Shown here one piece after another: positions 1 to 12,957 of a stretch of 64,000 bases of DNA; position 1 is the first letter of the stretch, and every line of letters begins with the position of its first letter. Below the pieces are notes generated by a model. That model did not search any database, was not told where the DNA came from, and saw only the letters and a list, made by a program, of their open reading frames with translations. The stretch covers positions 114,825,838 through 114,889,837 of the forward strand of contig CM056744.1 of assembly GCA_029851415.1 (NCBI GenBank). Reading direction: 5' to 3'. Source of the DNA: Eretmocerus hayati. Its lineage: Eukaryota > Arthropoda > Insecta > Hymenoptera > Aphelinidae. The translations under genes were made by a program, and so were the position numbers.

Positions 1-609
1 AATTTGCCGCTAAAATTAAGGAGCATCGCAGATCATTCAATCATATCAAAAGTTTCTTAGCATATTCGAGTCATTTTGTTCCATCCTTCGCCAGCTTGTT
101 TTCTATTCGTCCCGAATATTTATTCTATTGATGGGTTCTATTCTCACGGAGTGGATTGTATAATATGTATCATCTGTCACGTGTAAATGTGACGACTCAC
201 TTGGCCACTAATTGAAACATGACGCTGATGAATGATGATCTCTATTTCTCTGAACATGATATAAAAATGATGAATTTGTTTTTTTCTCCGATGTCACTCC
301 CTCAATCGATTTGTTCCGTCCATATGTACTAATTTTCTTTCAAATCGTGTAAATGTCGAGGAAATCTTCACGTGATTGTGAATGTCCTCAAGATATAATC
401 CTTAGCTGTAGGTACTGAGTATTTCGATGTTATAAATAAATGTATACATAGGATTCGCGAGTTCTCCGAATGTCGGATTAATCCCAGACCCCCCGAGCTC
501 ACTTCATCCATGGGACGAGTTCCCAAAAATCACCTGATTGATAGCGTGTTACTCAAATCAATAACTCAAGACGCGTCTCAACAGACAGTCTATCTCAAAT
601 TTGAATATG
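1..609. other. No gene recognised
   Basis: AT-rich DNA with short chance ORFs only. I see no splice-flanked coding block, repeat family or RNA gene here. Confidence 0.5.
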
Positions 610-972
610 GCGGTGCGATCACTGTGCAAGCTGAAAGTCATTCCCATTTTCTTCCGATTCTCTTGCGACTTGGGCTAAATAATGAGTGGACGAATACTTG
701 TTATCGTTTAACTTTAATTCGCCCACTCGTCGTTGTCTAAATCGCAAAAGAATCGGAGAAAAATGGGAATGAAGATGTGGAGGGATACCTGCGACCAAGT
801 TGTTCACATTTTTTTTCCGATTCTTTTATGATTTCGGCTAAAAGACGAATTGTGGAATACGAGTTGGACAGTAACAAGGATTCAATAACTCGTCTCATAA
901 ATTTCGAATCATCAAATTTTTCATGTGAAATGGGTTCTCAAGTTCCATGGTTGTGGTACACGGTGACCGCAT
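610..972. repeat. Fold-back MITE-like element, copy 1
   Basis: Positions 638-772 form an imperfect long hairpin: an arm beginning TCATTCCCATTTTCTTCCG is mirrored by an arm ending CGGAGAAAAATGGGAATGA. The outer ends (GGTGCGATCACTG near 612, CGGTGACCGCATCG near 961) resemble the ends of the clearer copy at 57916-58280, which shares CTGAAAGT(C/T)ATTC and the stretch around GGGCTAAAT. It has no coding capacity. Outer boundaries are approximate. Confidence 0.55.
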
Positions 973-1014
973 CGTTGGAGTATTTAAAATCCGTGTCTCT
1001 AGCCTCTAATAGTC

Positions 1015-3404
1015 GAGGAGACTGGGGCGAATTTGGACATGGCGTGACAGCTTGATTAGAGAAGAATCTATTGGATCCTCCGTGTGAATTCATTTTCAGC
1101 AGCATCACATGAACAATGGTTTCAATGGCAGTAAGAATGGCTCTGACGATACTTGGTGCCCACCCTGACATACATATAGAGGTGCTTTTTGCGGGCCTCG
1201 CGCGGATTATTTCACGAGTGCAAAAAATCATGTCACTTTGGTGGCGGAACTTGAAGAGCTTGATTGCCGTTTGAGGGTCAAAAAGTACATTATCAAATCA
1301 ACATATTGAGCCATCGGTGGTCGAAATCTTGCGAGATAAATGAGCCCTTATTCCTATAGTAATCATTGCAATTTTACCAACAAAAAAAAACGATCGGGGA
1401 CATTCTTTGACAGATTGGACGGGGCAAATTCGGACAGTGAAAAGTTGATCGGGCCCACACGCGTATTTTTTGAGGATACATCCGTATTAATGCATTTTAC
1501 GATTCTCTCGCTGCACGGGAGTGTAGTAGTTAGTTCAGCAAGATTAAATGGTCGAGAAACTGAAATAACCATGTCGAAAATCCGACGTAAAACTCATACT
1601 AAAGGTGAGAAATCGCTGTTTACGTATTTGGAGCTAATTCTCGTTGTATGAATTTTGACTATCGCAATCGTTGATATTTGACTGATTGGCACACTCCATC
1701 ATGCGGTTTGTTGACGTATTGGGGTGAATATAGGCTCATCTAGAATAGAAATAAGCGTTTCTTTACATCTACAAGTCGATTGTCGGTTTTTGAACACGAT
1801 GTCGCATGAGCAAAGTGCCAATTTCAATAATGTTGAAAAATGACATTGAAATTATTTGGTTCTCTGCTGCTGTGGGAGAATGTAGAAATTGCGGGTGGAT
1901 ATCCTTCTCGATTCTGGGTTATTGCGGCGTGTATGGGTGAGCAAATGCGATTCGAATAGGCGAAGAATTCTGCCGCATAACTTGAGTTGAACAGGCTGTC
2001 GTTTGCCCCGATTCTGTCCAAAAGTGCCCGAAATAGCGGGCTGAATTTGGACAGATTTTCATTGCCAAATTGAGGAAAAAGTATGAAAACCAGGACATAC
2101 CAATTTTTTCACAATCCATTCAATCATTAAATTTCAAAGTTTCGTAGCGTGCCTAGCCCCAAGTTTAGGGGCTGTCCATAAACCATATGGTCCGCCGAGG
2201 GTGGGTGGTTGGTTGTGAAAAGTACCATATCTAGCCATATAAGGTGGGTGAGTGGTGAAGCCTCAAGCCATATGACCCGAGCACATCGCGAGAACTGAGA
2301 AGTTCGAGACGATATCTTATCAAATCTTTATTCGAAATTCTACCCGTATACATAATCGGTGCGCTGCTAGAGTTAACTATAGGCAACATTTTTCCTGTCG
2401 AAATCTGACCATAGTCAGATGCATGTACAACAACAGCAGCTATGTATCGCAGACGAGGATGTAATTACGCTCCGTCTTGCTGATGCCATAATTATTACTC
2501 TCGTTTTCATTCTGCGTCTCTGGCCATATTTTGTCACCATATATAAGAGGCTCATGATCAAAGCATCCATTGTGTTCGCCGGTCATCGGATATGCAAACT
2601 CTTAATTTGATAGAACACTGATCGAGATTACATCGGGTCGAGAATAAGCTCATTATATCTTGTAGAGGACAACCTAGTGAACAGATCCCCCGATGGCAAC
2701 ATCGATTTTCCACTTCGTTGTTGCTTTTATTTAATGTCAAAGATTGCAAATTTTTCGTTTTTCCATTTTCAAAGTGCTTCCATTACTCGAAAACTATCAA
2801 ATTTAGCGGAAAATGACAAGAGACCTTTTTTCTATTATCTAATAAAAATAGTTCGAATTGATATTCAGCAATTTTATTCAATTGTTTAAGCAAACTCGAT
2901 TTAAACGAATTGTGACCATTTTTCGATCTGGCAACATGGATTTCCATGATGAGGAGGGTCTTCTGAAGAGGATCCTGCAGAGATACCTCGTCGGAATAAA
3001 TTTACCCAACGATGGTGCCCACTCGGCCTGGACTATTATGTCTCTAAAAAAAATTCAAGCCGTGACAAAATTTTCGATGCATTCGGAAGTGGACCTTATT
3101 AACTCTATACCATCTATTCCTCTTGTTCTTGTTCCCTATCATTGATGACTTGCATGGATGGCTCACTTCACCTTTTACTACGTCTGATGATATTGCTGAG
3201 AGAAAATTTGTCAAAAAATTATGACTTCAATGAATTCGGTTCGAATATTACTCAATGTTACGAGTGAAAATTTTTTCGAACCATATGACTTCTAAGGGGG
3301 TGGGTGGCCAAAAATGACCAAGAATGAGGCCATATGGTTTATGGACAATCCCTTAGTCAGATAGCCCCCACTATAAAACCTGTCCAAATTGACCCCGATC
3401 TCCC
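1015..3404. mobile_element. GGGGAGAGTGGGGC-end element, degenerate copy A (interrupted)
   Basis: The left end (GAGGAGACTGGGGCGAATTT) and right end (AAATTGACCCCGATCTCCC) are diverged inverted copies of the ends of copy C at 29798-31014. Internal text such as the 'acaatggtttcaatggc' segment also matches copies B and C. The copy is older than C and has been split by the Harbinger-like element at 2168-3352. There is no transposase ORF, so it is non-autonomous or decayed. Confidence 0.6.
2168..3352. mobile_element. Harbinger-like non-autonomous element
   Basis: Terminal inverted repeats of 23 bp with two mismatches start GGGGCTGTCCATAAACC at 2168 and end GGTTTATGGACAATCCC at 3352. Both ends are flanked by TTA (2165-2167 and 3353-3355). 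A 3-bp TWA target duplication with a GGG-starting end is the PIF/Harbinger signature. No transposase is encoded; ORFs inside are short and unconvincing. Confidence 0.7.
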
Positions 3405-4990
3405 ATAGATATTTAGTAAAGACATCGTCTATATTACAAATCATTCCAATATACCAATGAAACGTGATTGAATGAGAACAACGCCAGATATTTGCATGCA
3501 CAAAATCTGTTTTTGCTTTTCTACAGATCGTCGATTGGATAAAATTGAAATGGATCCGATCAATCGTTTACGCGAGAGCGAGTCATTTGGAGTATTCAAT
3601 TTCCAGAAATAGAGGAAATGAAAGTGTGCATGTGCACATTCAATTCGAAAACGTTGGAACTTACCATGCATCAGTTTACAATTGCATCCGCCAGCCACCA
3701 ATGAAGAGCTTGAATTCAGGTCGCGAATGGTGCCACAGTGCACGCTTTCTCTCTAAAGCAGATCAAAAGCTACCCCCTGCGTATAGAACGAATGGAATTC
3801 TCGGAATCTCCGATCCATCAAGTAGATTGGGGGGTAAATGGAATTTTTTGTCAAAGTTCGAGTATTGTTCGAAATCAAGCCTTCCTGCTCCTCGTCGCTC
3901 TTGCAACCCTATCAATCTCCCATCCACTCTTGATTTAATTTTCATAGTTTCCTCTAGTGTGTATATGTACGTCAGCAGCCTACATCTTGAAATATTCAAT
4001 CATAAGTGCTTCCACTCGTGAAAGGAGATTCATCGTTTCACTCATATCTATCTAACTTGCTCGATCTTCTACGTTTTCAAGAGTAAATACGTTGAAAGAT
4101 TCATCATCGCTCGGGCAAGCCGCAAAACATGACGGATGGCCAAACCGTGCCGCACGATTTTCTTCCCCACCTTCAAACTTTATATCACTATATATATATA
4201 TATATATATACCTATATAAGTCTATATATGGGTGTTTCCACTAAGCAAACCGCACGTACATAACCACCTATCAGAAACGACGACTGAAAAATTAATCACC
4301 GAACAGACCAGTGCAATACTGCCTCCGAGTGAATTTCACGCAAACTCGACTTTGCCATAGAGATAGAGAATTTATATCTACCTAAAAGAGACAGAAAGAG
4401 AATACCTGTAGTAGTGGATGCGGGATATCTCGCAGATCCAGCGGCTCGATAACCTCGAAATCCGCGTTAGGCAAAGTGAGATTTATATACAGAGCGAGCG
4501 GAGGGAAAACGAAAAGTGAGAAAGCAGCGCGGGGGTCGAATAAAGAGGTTCTCTGTGTACGAGTGAACTTTCGCCAGACGGCTAATTCAATTAGAGAACC
4601 GAATTTTCCGTGGGCAATAAGCTTGATCTGAACTATGCTCTCGCGGCTAATTTCCCGCCAATTTGATCGGTATGGAATAGTGGAAGGGGAATAAAAATGG
4701 CGGATCTTTTTTTTTTGTCAAAAACAATCGCAAGATAGGCCTATTTGTGCGCGAAATGCATCGTGTCGAGTGGTCTCATATTATAGAATCTAGGATAAAA
4801 AATGACCAAGAGGTAGGTGAGTGTGTGTAATAGATGGGAGTAAGATGAAAGTAATCGGGATATGGGGAGGATATGGATGTGGAAAACCGCGATATCGAGA
4901 GAGTGAGTGTGGGACACTTTTTCTTACTTTTGTGCTCTTTGGCATCGTATATGTGAGGATTTGAACGTTTGTCGAGTAGAACATCGACCG
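3405..4990. other. No gene recognised; contains (TA)n microsatellite
   Basis: No coding block I can support. A (TA)n tract lies at about 4190-4211. The 158-codon open frame at 3545-4021 has no recognisable domain and no splice context, so I do not call it. Confidence 0.45.
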
Positions 4991-5107
4991 TATATAATGC
5001 TATAGATTCTTGTGGCTTTTACCGATAGCTTTGTAATGTGAACGATTTCTTGTGTGGACGTATGAGATTGAGTAGTCGCAGACTCGAGATCATTGAGATT
5101 TGATGAG
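4991..5107 (+). promoter_or_regulatory. Possible TATA promoter and non-coding first exon
   Basis: TATATAA at 4991-4997 is followed about 110 bp later by a strong 5' splice site, GATGAG then GTGAGTTTTTTTTTC with the GT at 5108. This is what a short 5'-UTR exon with a downstream intron looks like. No matching coding exon was found downstream, so the call is weak and could be coincidence. Confidence 0.22.
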
Positions 5108-8100
5108 GTGAGTTTTTTTTTTCATAGCTCAGAATGACTACATTTTCTTTGATCTAATTCTACCATGAATCAAAATTTTCCTTAATTATTTCGAATCAAT
5201 ACAGAGCCATGATAATTTATCAAGACACAGAGCTTTTGAAGCTTTAATTGAACGGTCTAGATTGACATGTGTCTAGTCTCAGCTCAATGTGAATTAATAA
5301 TGATGAGCAGTTCAGTGAAAATTATAATCTGTTCTGTTTCCTAGAATTAGTATATTTGGCTGTCTGTCATGTTGAGAGACATGTACCAGCAGCGTATATC
5401 TACCTTGACTACATCGAAATCGAGACGGGACCGTAATTGCCGCGGATTGGCGAATGTTTAGTTTAGGGTCCCTCAAGTACATTTCGCGTAACGATACATA
5501 TACGTAATTGCAATCAATGTCAATCCTCTGCGCTTGATGTTAATTGCGTATTTGATTGGAATACAAGATCTTTGGTGATAATTATTATATATGTTTTCGT
5601 TAAGATTGGAGACATATTTCTCATGTGCATATATTCATGAAGAGTGAATGATTGGGTTTAATCGTAATTGACCATGACTCGCTTTTTAAACCAGAGAAAA
5701 CCGCTCGTCGAAATAATTGGATACTTTGAAGAGGTTTGGGAGGCGAGATAATCCCGATTATACGAAAAACCCGTATAATCTCATGAAAATAGGCCTCTTT
5801 TCCCTGTGGGGGCAAATCAGGAGCACATGGTCAAAAACTCGCAAAAAATCTTTTTTTGCGGAAATCGAGATAGCTCGGCTCCAATTCGTTGAAATCAAAC
5901 GTACTCTAACTCATTCTAAAGGTCTTGAAACAAGCTTTGAAATGAGTTAAAGTACGTTTGAAAATATAGAGTTGAGCCAAAAGTATGAGCAAAACAAAAG
6001 TAGTGGAGGCATATTAGGTACATTTACCTTATTTCAATCAACTTTTCACTTGAAATTTTGAGCTTTTAGGACGGGTGGAAGGATATCTTGATTCAGTCAA
6101 TGCCGTGTTCAGCAATGAAAATCTGACGGTGGATTATCATACAACACACACATTTTCAAAGTTATTATAAAATTCGTAAATTTTGTACGTGTTGGAAAGT
6201 TCCAATGATTTAGTCATTGTTTCTTATCTCATGCATGTACTTAATAACGTTAGTTTTCAACGATTTTAGCGAATTAGACTCTTTTATCACTGTAAAAGTC
6301 GTGTTCTTACCCAAAAGTTTAGATAATCAGAAACGCTAATTCGCTCTTTTCTTTGGGTAAAAACTCATTCATTCTCGATATCATACACTACTGGTATTGA
6401 AAACAGCCCACTTAATTCTCTACTGACACATTTTTCCATTTGCCTCCCATCGAACAGCTTAGTCTCTCTAAATAAATGTGTACTACACCCTTTTACCCAT
6501 TCACAACTAACATCTCTCATTCTATTTTGCGTCTCTAGTATCATACAACGATAACTACTGCACCTGCTCTCCAGCATCAAAAATATATACATCTCAACAT
6601 TTTGCCACACAAGTCGATTCGATATACCCCATCGCTCGTTGTATCCCACATAATCCTCAGCTTTGTGCCAAAATCCATCTACATATACACGTGCTCGACG
6701 TATGGGCCACATGAAGGATATTCTCATATTTGTGGGTAAAGATTCGAGTGTAACTCATACTTCATATGGGAACCCCAATATATTCTATATTAGGTCTATA
6801 ATACTTACATGTTGCAAAATCTTACTTCTACATACATATATATGATATAGGGTCTCATCACAAGACGAAAGCTTCGATATATTATATGTGGTACACAGGC
6901 TATATATAGGACATTGATGATGCCATAGGGAAAAGAAATGGCTTGTGGTATAGTATTATAGTAGAAAGGAGAAAGGGAAGGGGGGCACTTTGGACTTATA
7001 GAACCCTCGATGTGGGGTATTATATGACGCGTCCGTTTATCAATAAGCCTGCCGCTGTGAAACATATTGCGAATCCGGATTGTGCGATAGATGGTGTATA
7101 TGGTGAGATGCGCTAGGCTTTTTGCCCCCCTTGTATTGTAGAGTAGACACTTTCATCACAGCAGGATACAAATTATACTTGCGACGCTACTCTTGAATTT
7201 TGAAGACTCGTTGGTGTGAAAAGGATATTTTTGAATTTCGCGCCAAAATGGGAAAAGCTCCCAGCTGCGACGACGTAAAGGATATATGTCTGGATAAATT
7301 GTGCCAGTTTGTGTGACAGTTGCGGCGTTAGATATCTCTACGTGCTAGTGGTAAAGATGCTCTGATTGATTGGATTTGACTGGATGGATGCTTCACTTCT
7401 GCGTACATACGTGTACCTGTATATCTATTGGATTCTCTGAGCTATATTGGGATTTTGTTTCGATAGGTGGATGGTTTGCAGGTGACTGATGGATCGTGAT
7501 TATTTTAACTCTGTTTCGCGATGTATTTTGTTTGATAGAAATAAAATAGTTGGATTGAGGGGATATTCTATTTTTGATGTTGTGAGCTTTGAGCTTGCGA
7601 GTTATTTTTTAATTGCTCGGGTTCTCAACGAGCATGAATTTTATTGCAATTGATGCTGATTGTGAGTCTGTCATATCAGTGATTGGAACTGATATAAATG
7701 AATTGATGCTCGTGGTTGAAAATATTTTATTCGTTTGCAATATTTGACCAGTATTTCTGAATTTGGATAGCAGGAGATTCGTTCGAAGTTCTTTCAGTTT
7801 TCAATGTGAATAATATCACAGCTTTGTTTTTGGGATTAAAATTATTCTATTCTCAGCCAATACAGAACAAAATCAAACAGTTTCTCTCTCGCTCATCCAT
7901 GTTTTATTCATTCTTCAAGTATTCTTAGAAATACTGGTGAAATTGTAAAACAGGTACGATTGGCTTCAATTCGCTTTTTGTAAAACTCAGTGGTCTTTTT
8001 TAATTCACAAATGAGTCTTATGGGATTGTTTCCATTGTTCTGGTATCTAAACAACAAACTCCAGGTTTGCGGGCAAAAGACTTCCAAACACGTGCACTTT

Positions 8101-8423
8101 TCCGTTAGAATTGATTTATCTTTTGAAATGCAAACAGTCTTATCGATCAAATCATGATTGATAAATTCCGAATGACTCGAATTCTCCAAGCCAAGAAGCA
8201 AGATCAATATAATATTGTCAATCAGAAAATGACACAGATGAAAGCCTTAGAAAATTCAAAAATATGTAAAAAATTTTGTTCTTACAGGAATTCTTCATGA
8301 TTTTAGACAAACCATCTGTCCATTCAATGTTTTCTCGCGACAGGAAGGAATTCCATGTAAGCTCGTGGAGATAAATAGTTATGTAGAACTGTTTCAATCA
8401 CTCATGTTAATTGAACAAATTTT
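5108..8423. other. No gene recognised; one relic repeat
   Basis: Positions about 5806-6035 carry a decayed relative of the TA-flanked element at 27815-28770 (a GTGGGGGCAAAT-like start, a 'ggtcttgaaac' segment and an ATTAGGTACATTTACCTTAT end). A minus-strand open frame at 7908-8207 (99 codons, leucine-rich start, several Cys) has a weak secreted-protein look but no homology I recognise. The rest shows only AT-rich simple sequence. Confidence 0.4.
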
Positions 8424-8980
8424 GGAAAGGTTACTCGACTGCTTTAATGACCCGAAAGAGAATTCAAATCTAATGATTCGATACTCCTTTAACAAGTCTC
8501 ACGTGAGGTGCTAACATTTTTTGGGTCTCTGAACATCACATGAAACCAAAGGTATACCTCTTATCTTTCATTTATGAATGAAAGATTCGAATAACTGCTC
8601 AACTATCATGAAGAAGTGAAATAATAACGTATTTGAAGACTGAAGTGTTCCGTCCCAGGATCTGTGAAATAAAAAGTTATTCGGAGATTGAAATGAAGCG
8701 TTTCGGTCCAGAGTCTGTGAATTAAAAGTTATTCGGAGATTGAAATAAAGTGTTCCGGTCCAGGGTCTGGGGCTGAAACACTTGAACTTCCACTTCAACT
8801 TATTGTTGAGGGGTTCACTTTTTCATGATAGTTCAATATCAATTATTCGAATCTTGCATTTATATCTCTGGCGCCGTGTGGTGTTCAGAAACACAATAAT
8901 GAGAATTGATATAAAGGAGTATCGAATCATTAGATTTGAATTCTCTCTTGGCTCATAAAAAATGGACGAGTAACCATTCC
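8424..8980. repeat. Fold-back element with tandem repeats in its loop
   Basis: Two arms of roughly 190 bp are inverted copies. The best block is GAATTCAAATCTAATGATTC, near-identical on both sides, and the outermost motif is GGAA(A/T)GGTTACTCG. The loop at about 8632-8780 holds two and a half copies of a unit of about 60 bp containing GTTATTCGGAGATTGAAAT. No protein is encoded. Confidence 0.7.
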
Positions 8981-10021
8981 AAAAAATGAATCATAGTAAT
9001 TTTATCTTGTACGTCCCTCGGTGAGATCACTGGAACGGATTCTACCGACACAGTCACTCTTGAATTCGTCACGCGTTTCCACGTTCAAATTTCATTTTCC
9101 AACATCGTTCTAGAATTCATTATGACTCCCCAATTATTCTGAACACCATATCGCATAGATTTCCTCTTAGAAAATTCAGCGTGATCCTTCAAATACTTTA
9201 ACGATCTCCTTCATAAATATTTTCCCAACTGGAGAAGTCTAGCGTATGGGACACATTCCCTCATTATAATTATCACCTCGAATCAATTGCAACCTAAATG
9301 CACCAGCGCCCACATTTGAATTCTCTCAATCCTCATCACCTTTACCTTTTATACTGAGTCTACTACCTCCTCATACCCATCAAAAGCGTCGTCATGATTT
9401 CCACTTTAATCAAAGAACCACTCACTCTCCCATCACCCTTGCCTCTCTCAATTCTCACACCAAACCTCGCATTCGCATTGCAAGCTCGACTTGCAAGAAG
9501 GATCGTTTCAGAATTTCGCCAAACCGTTTGGCATCTCTCTTCTGTAACCTCAATCTCATACTGCAAGCTGCAAAACCCCAGGAATCTATCCATCTACGAT
9601 CTCCTCTACCTATACAGCCGTTGCACTTCGAAGCTATAAAATCACCGTTGCACCTGCATCCCACATATATAGAAGGTATAGAAACCAACGGGTGCTACTG
9701 GATAGAAAAATTGCGTCGATTAGTCTACTTGCCTGCACTAATCTATCACCATTTACACGATCAATTTTCACGCTTAGAAATACCCCAGTGCAGTATTGCA
9801 ATTTTGCAATGGTGTATATGTATATACGGTTAGGATAGACATAGATGGATTTGTGAAGGAGTCCAAGAGGAAGCTTTCGATTCTTAATGTTATAGCTATG
9901 GGAGAAAGGTAATAGCAGATCGACGCCAGGCTATTTCCGGTCGTATAGTGAGACCATCGTGATGTTGGCAAAGCTTGTGGATTTGACACAGTTATAGCTG
10001 TGCCCGAAAGTATTAGCCTTC
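8981..10021. other. No gene recognised
   Basis: Short overlapping ORFs on both strands around 9394-9833 reflect a locally stop-poor stretch. None has a domain, conserved motif or splice context I recognise. Confidence 0.4.
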
Positions 10022-11364
10022 GAGTCCTTTTTTAAAAAGGACGGTGGCACCCCTAGTGGTCAAATTGGTTTATCGTAAATATAAAATTAATAAAACAACG
10101 GAGAATGGAGTGCTGTGTTGACCTATTCGCGGATAACTTTTCTGCAAATTTAAAAAAAAGTTTCATTGAGATCGGTGCAAAATTGAGCCCAAAAAGTTGA
10201 GGGAAAAATTCAACAACATTAAAAAATATTCCCGCAACTTTTTGAGCTTAACTTTGCATCGATCTCAATGAAACTTTTTTTTAAATTTGCAGAAAAATTA
10301 TCCGCACGTGTCTCAACACCGCACCGCGTTCTCCGTTGTTTGGTTGATTTGATATTCGGGTGATTCTGAGATAACTTATGCATTTGATGTCCTGACCTCG
10401 CATTCATATTAAATGACCGAATATGATGAATCTAACGATGATATCTAGTGTATTTTATTGAAATAAAGATGTCCCAATAGTTCCAGGAGCGGATATAAGT
10501 TTAATGTGGACCTGAGCTTACCAAAGGTGGTCAAAATGTTCTTACCGTGGCATGTCCTTTATTGGAGTTGCACATTTCAATCACGTACCGAGATACTCAT
10601 TCAATCTCGGTTCCGTATCACTCAAACATCAAATTCGGGCCATGCAAAGGTAATATTATGTACAAACCGAGAATCAAGTTTTTCTTTAAAATAGTTCAAA
10701 CACACCCGACATTCTGTCCTGGAATTTTGCAAATTTTTCGAATACTTCTCGATAATTCGACTCCGGGTCAGCGAATCGCTTCAAACGGCTCTATAATAGC
10801 GGTAATTGATTCGTAATACCCCAAAAAACAAAATACTACCACCAGCGGAATAATGAATTACGTGAACAGCTTCTCACGCGATGATTCATGGACAATTTTT
10901 CCGTTGCGAAATAAGAATTGTCCTTACCGTGGTCACTGGCTCTCGAACACTATGCAACGTCAAGGTCCAGAAATTTTTTACAGTCTAGTCTCACCGTAAA
11001 AATGGGCCATCTATTCGGAAAAAACGATCCGTTTCGATTTACGCCTTTGAGATCACTTTCCATCCCAAAATGTCCTTACCGTGGCTGTCCTTACCGTGGC
11101 AAAAATACATCGAAAATTGCTCATATCTTTTATATAGATTGACTAACGTTTATGCCCGTCTGGGAATTGTTTTGGGATGTCAGATAGATTGGAAAACACC
11201 TATTGAGCAGTCAGATTGCAGCTATATTTCAACTAGTCAATTTTTGGTCAAAATCCCGACTCCCGCCGTTTTTGCCCTCGAAATACCTAAGTTATCTCAT
11301 AATCACCCATTTACAATAAACCAATTTGACCGCAAGATGGCGCTGAAAACAGGGAGAGAACATT
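10022..11364. mobile_element. MITE-type element, long copy
   Basis: The right end (CCAATTTGACCGCAAGATGG, CGCTGAAAACAGG) is the inverse of the left end of the clear element at 34745-35143. The left end (ACGGTGGCACCCCTAGTGG) corresponds to that copy's right end. The interior holds a near-palindrome around 10133-10310 (AAAGTTTCATTGAGATCG mirrored). GTGATTCTGAGATAACTTA at 10361 is mirrored near 11288, suggesting a later insertion of about 0.9 kb between them. That insert contains four copies of T(C/T)CTTACCGTGG. It is non-coding. Confidence 0.55.
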
Positions 11365-11788
11365 AACTAGAGATTCCTAACCTCCTTGTAATTTTTGAAC
11401 ATACATTAGACATTCAACCTCAAGGACACAGCATCCTCATTCCTCATATTCCTCAAATCGAAGTCGTTCAGAACTAGAGGCCTTCTAGCATCTATCCTTC
11501 TATCATTATCTTTGGATTTTTTTATGAAGAATGTGACTTACAATTAGTCCTGTGCACTGTGAGAATTTACGGAAGACGCAATAGATACGAGATCATATCG
11601 GAAAAGTACATTTTGATACAAGATGGGAAAAAACTTTTTTTCGCGTGCGAGTGATGGGGTTTCTGGCCTAAACCGTAGGCGAAGATCGGAATCAACACCA
11701 GGATGCGAAAAAGATACTTTTGCGCACAGCGTGTCGAAATAGTACTTTATATATAAAATACGTCCTTCATATATAAATATATTTTATA

Positions 11789-12014
11789 CCGTAAACAGGG
11801 GTGACTTTCGACACCGGGGTGACTTTCTAATACTATTGTTTTTGCGTTCACTCTTGACTGGCTCTCACTACAGTAGACACTCACTTTGTTGGGTCACCCA
11901 AGAGCTTTCAATTGAAAGCTTGCACGATGCTCTAAAATGATCTGATCGAGAGTAATCGCAGAAATAACAGTGTTACAAAGTCACTCCGGTCTCCACCTTC
12001 AACCCGGTTTACGG
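11789..12014. mobile_element. Small MITE with CCGTAAAC ends
   Basis: Ends CCGTAAAC and GTTTACGG are each flanked by TA, suggesting a TA target duplication. The interior holds repeated GGGGTGACTTTC motifs and inverse GTCACTCCGG near the right end. It is about 226 bp and non-coding. Confidence 0.5.
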
Positions 12015-12396
12015 TACTTTCTTTAATGATCTGGGATATTGTCACGAGATTCAAGATTGAAAAAGTGTAAAACTGTTTTTTTCGATTGGATGAATTTTGC
12101 CATTTCTACTACTGATGCAGATTATGAAAAAAATTGGTAATAAATTTTTATAAAAAATTGTAAACGAGATTTTCCTAAGTTGGGCAAAGATGGCATTGGG
12201 AAGAGCACATCTACAGAATGGAGCCTTGGGAAAAACTGTTTTCGAGAGAACGGGGTCAGAATTGAAGGTTTTTGACGCAATGCGATTGGGGAATAATGCA
12301 TTTAGAAATATGGTTTGAGGAAAATGTCCTTTTGTCCCACTATAATGGCGCCGTTTTTTGTAAAACTTTTCATCACAAAATTTAGACCACCAACTA

Positions 12397-12957
12397 CACT
12401 GTAAAAAATTTTTATGTAAAATTACAAGTCTCAGAGAGGGTAATAGTTGGATACCGCGCTGGGACGTGTAAATTTACAAGCGGCTTGTAAATTTCATTTA
12501 CCGGCTGACGGTAAATTTCAGACCTGAAGAAATCTTGTTCAACTGAAGCGTACGGGCTACTCAGGGGCTTTTTCTAATGAAATGGAGTCTTGGAATGAAG
12601 CATCTTAATCCACGATAATTTTGAAAAGGGTAAAAAACCCGTCCGAGTCGAAAATTCATCGCTCGAGACATAAATACTCGACCGCGGAGGAGCTTTTTAG
12701 GTTAGTTGTGCGTGGGCCCAGCAGACCAAACTTGAGATCCGCGCATGCTCGGTTGAGCTGAATTTTACAAGCCTGAGCGAGGGAATTTTACAGAAAATTT
12801 TACCAGTCTGAGACTGGTATCCAACTATTACCCCCTCTGAGACTAGTAAATTTACAAGCGTTTGTAAAGTTACAAGAAATGGGATGAAACTCACAACCCC
12901 CAGAGTTGTATTTTTACCAAGCTAGATGGTAAATTTCATTCAACATTTTTTACAGTG
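12397..12957. mobile_element. CACTGTAAAAAA-end non-autonomous element
   Basis: The left end CACTGTAAAAAATTTTT and right end CATTTTTTACAGTG are inverted and flanked by TA on both sides. The interior repeats TGTAAATTTACAAG-like palindromes and a 'gagactggtatccaactatta' segment mirrored near the left end. It shares its terminal sequence with the larger element at 52696-54774. Superfamily is not assigned; the TA flank alone does not decide it. Confidence 0.6.

Noticed and set aside
3545..4021. 158-codon plus-strand frame
   Set aside because: No domain, no splice context, irregular composition. Also opposed by another open frame.
6365..6727. 120-codon minus-strand frame
   Set aside because: Length possible by chance in this region, with no recognised motif.
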